Shown here one piece after another: positions 62,651-64,000 of a stretch of 64,000 nt of DNA. Numbering within the stretch: the first letter of the stretch is position 1; each line of letters starts with the position of its first letter. Origin of the DNA: JAKAGZ01 sp963783855 (GTDB taxonomy: Bacteria; Bacteroidota; Ignavibacteria; Ignavibacteriales; Ignavibacteriaceae). The translations under genes were made by a program, and so were the position numbers. Under the pieces are notes generated by a model. It saw only the letters and a list, made by a program, of their open reading frames with translations, was not told the origin of the DNA and searched no databases. Location: contig CAWAPE010000014.1 of assembly GCA_963783855.1 (NCBI GenBank), forward strand, positions 702,559 to 766,558, written 5' to 3'.

Positions 62651-62696
62651 ACCTAACTACTAAATGTACTGCACTTTTGAGCCGCTGGATATTTCC
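62651..62696. other. cassette box and interrupted arm next to the insertion sequence (junction 2)
   Basis: The box ACCTAAC (62651-62657) closes the membrane-protein cassette. It is followed by TACTAAATGTACTGCACTT, nearly identical to junction 1, and then TTGAGCCGCTGG before the insertion sequence begins. A normal attC left arm is missing. The insertion sequence therefore sits about 40 bases from the crossover box. Confidence 0.6.
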
Positions 62697-62753
62697 AAAA
62701 AGTAAAAAGTTAATATTATCTTTATACAAAACTTTAACTTTTGGAGGTATCCA

Positions 62754-63770
62754 ATGTATTACACTGGAATTGATCAACATAAACTCTTTTCGTATCTAAC
62801 AACTGTAGATAGTGACGGTAAAGTTGTTAAGGAAGAAAAACTTATCAATAACAACTTTGAGATCGTTAATTACTTCAACTCTCTCGGTAAAGAACATATG
62901 GCAACTGTAGAGACCACCGGTGGCTGGTACTGGATGAATGATCTTCTCAGTTCCCTGAATATTCCTTTAAAACTTGCTCACGCCAAATACCTTAAAGCCA
63001 TCTCTTATGCCAAAGTTAAAACTGATAAAGTTGATTCCAACATCCTTGCTCAACTTCTTCGCCTGGACTTTATTCCTGAAGCCTATAAAATACCTGATGA
63101 TATCCGAACTCTTCGTGATACCCTAAGAGCCAGGTTAAGACTGTCTGTAAAGAGGACTAGTTGCTTGAACTTTATGCACCGTATGCTAGAGAAGTTTAAT
63201 ATCTCCGATCCCTTACTTCTCAACAACTTCTACAGACTTCAGTATCAACAGTTTGAAATACAATCAAAATTACTCAAAGAACAAATGCTTACTCTTGAAA
63301 AATCTCTTTATCCTTCCCTGATACCCAATGAAGACATTCAACGTTTACTCTGGATACCGGGCATTGGTAAAATGAATGCCTTTACCATTTTGCTCGAAGT
63401 TGGAGATATCAATCGCTTTGAAACTGAAAAGAACTTTTTCTCCTATTGTCGTCTTGTCCCTTCTGCCCGTAACTCTGCCGGTAAAACAAAGCAGCGTTCA
63501 TCTAAAGATGGCAACAGGTATCTGAAGATTGTATTCTCAGATGCTGCCGTACACGCACTGCAATACTATCCGGTTATCAAGAGATATCACAGCTCAAAAC
63601 TCAGAAAAAAGAAAAAACAAGTTGCTAAGGCAATCATCTCAAAAGAAATTGCCCGTTTTGTTTATCACGTGCTTAAAGATAAATCAAATTTTAACAACCA
63701 TTTTAAAGGCAAAGAATTAGAGCACAAGAAATCTATTCAATGGCCGCGCATCACAAGCCCCGACGTCTAA
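62754..63770 (+). CDS. IS110-family DEDD transposase
   Basis: 338 residues. The N-terminal RuvC-like DEDD domain has D7 (YTGIDQHK), E53 (ATVETTGGW) and D91/D94 (KTDKVDSNILA). A helical linker follows, then the C-terminal Transposase_20 domain with WIPGIGKMNAFTILLEVGDI and RSSKDGNRYLK, the region holding the catalytic Ser in this family. A good GGAGGT ribosome site precedes the ATG. It acts with an element-encoded guide RNA to recombine the element into a chosen target. Confidence 0.93.
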   Translation: MYYTGIDQHKLFSYLTTVDSDGKVVKEEKLINNNFEIVNYFNSLGKEHMATVETTGGWYWMNDLLSSLNIPLKLAHAKYLKAISYAKVKTDKVDSNILAQLLRLDFIPEAYKIPDDIRTLRDTLRARLRLSVKRTSCLNFMHRMLEKFNISDPLLLNNFYRLQYQQFEIQSKLLKEQMLTLEKSLYPSLIPNEDIQRLLWIPGIGKMNAFTILLEVGDINRFETEKNFFSYCRLVPSARNSAGKTKQRSSKDGNRYLKIVFSDAAVHALQYYPVIKRYHSSKLRKKKKQVAKAIISKEIARFVYHVLKDKSNFNNHFKGKELEHKKSIQWPRITSPDV

Positions 63771-63981
63771 CTAGTCGCTTCCAAGACTCTCCGTGCTGGA
63801 ATGGGAAGTGATGCGCTTGCCTAAAATATATCTGGGATATTATAAGCCCCATAAGCGGTTTGGTTGCCTGTCCGCCTTTGGCGCGGCCATAACGGTAAAC
63901 CTTAACGATATAGAAAAGGCTATCAGTTTTTAATTCAAAGAACTTTTTTGAGATTTTTTCTTATTTAAATATCTATGCACT
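63771..63981 (+). ncRNA. candidate bridge/seek RNA region of the insertion sequence
   Basis: The 210 bases after the transposase stop have no ORF and several small inverted motifs (for example TCCGCC-TTTGGCGCGG near 63870-63886). In IS1111-type elements the guide RNA is encoded in this 3' noncoding end. GGATATT occurs both here (TCTGGGATATT, about 63829-63839) and in the left flank of the insertion (CTGGATATTTCC, 62685-62696), and CATAACG here matches the usual attC box and arm. These are only short matches. Confidence 0.4.
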
Positions 63982-64000
63982 ATTGACTTTTTACTTTTTT

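Larger units (their letters stand above)
40546..62696 (-). mobile_element. integron-type gene-cassette array (distal part), interrupted by two other blocks
   Basis: From the first GTTATGT box (40546) to the insertion sequence, one-gene units on the minus strand alternate with 110-290-base imperfect palindromes. Each palindrome starts with a YAAC box and ends with a GTTR box in plus orientation, and individual genes carry a private inverted box pair (for example GTTATACAAAAC before and GTTTTGTATAAC after the lipoprotein gene at 59204). On the plus strand, the arm next to the gene 3' end carries unpaired T and G bases, as the bottom strand of attC does. Gene direction and unpaired-base position agree. 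No integrase gene is in the window; it should lie to the right. Confidence 0.8.
62697..64000 (+). mobile_element. IS110/IS1111-type insertion sequence
   Basis: Subterminal inverted repeats: AAAAAGTAAAAAGTTAAT at 62697-62714 and its complement ATTGACTTTTTACTTTTT at 63982-63999, 17 of 18 matching. They bracket a single DEDD transposase gene and a 3' noncoding region of about 210 bases. Inverted repeats plus a long 3' noncoding end fit the IS1111 branch. The true right end is at or just past the window edge. Confidence 0.8.

Noticed and set aside
62658..62696. Taking TACTAAATGTACTGCACTT as the left end of the insertion sequence
   Set aside because: The matching inverted repeats place the left end at about 62697, and the same 19 bases occur at 53773 without a transposase.
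62634..62780. Longer start for the membrane protein at 62211
   Set aside because: The extension crosses the cassette box and enters the insertion sequence; the ATG at 62633 gives a natural membrane segment.

Overview
The window reads as a low-GC chromosome segment from the Bacteroidota/Ignavibacteriota side of the FCB group. This rests on family content: signal-peptide serine and metallo-peptidases (DPP4, tricorn, M28, DUF885), a DUF5916 outer-membrane protein, a VPS10/BNR protein, AMP nucleosidase and PIN-PhoH. It is also suggested by A-rich start regions with weak Shine-Dalgarno sequences and promoter motifs of the TAnnTTTG type. No rRNA or tRNA gene was seen.

1-40.5 kb is an ordinary chromosomal backbone on both strands. 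It holds a HAD phosphatase/GH63-like pair, PagL-like deacylase, AMP nucleosidase, PIN-PhoH, MnmA, secreted peptidases, DinB, tricorn protease, the NfnAB electron-bifurcating transhydrogenase, and a sugar ABC importer followed by a GH38 alpha-mannosidase. After these come a hydrolase, an alkaline-phosphatase-fold protein, an amino-acid permease, a VPS10-like protein and a saccharopine-dehydrogenase-like enzyme. Five of these genes carry seven frameshifts in total, several at homopolymers, so part of the damage may be sequencing error.

40.5-62.7 kb is different: AT-richer, many one-gene units on the minus strand, and long imperfect palindromes between them. Each palindrome runs from a YAAC box to a GTTR box. 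Its arms pair with conserved unpaired T and G bases on one arm, which is the architecture of integron attC sites. Most genes are also bracketed by a private inverted pair of boxes, as expected of integron cassettes. I interpret this as the distal part of a cassette array; its integrase and attI would lie to the right, beyond the window. Cassette cargo includes an Ntn hydrolase, a PD40 propeller protein, DUF1569, a TIR protein, an OLD-type ATPase/TOPRIM nuclease, two HEPN-like proteins, a lipoprotein, an alpha/beta hydrolase and a membrane protein.

Two blocks inside the array do not look like simple cassettes. 43.6-48.8 kb holds an ECF sigma/membrane-regulator module flanked by a ~146-bp direct repeat, then Smr, NUMOD1, and an XRE-ImmA/PIN operon with a palindromic operator. 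53.8-59.1 kb holds a leucine-repeat/PD-(D/E)XK nuclease fusion, an unknown protein, a NucS-like nuclease and a small acidic protein, lying between the left arm of one attC site and the right arm of another.

From 62.7 kb to the end is an IS110/IS1111-type insertion sequence with subterminal inverted repeats, placed immediately beside a cassette box. Its 3' noncoding region is a candidate bridge/seek RNA.
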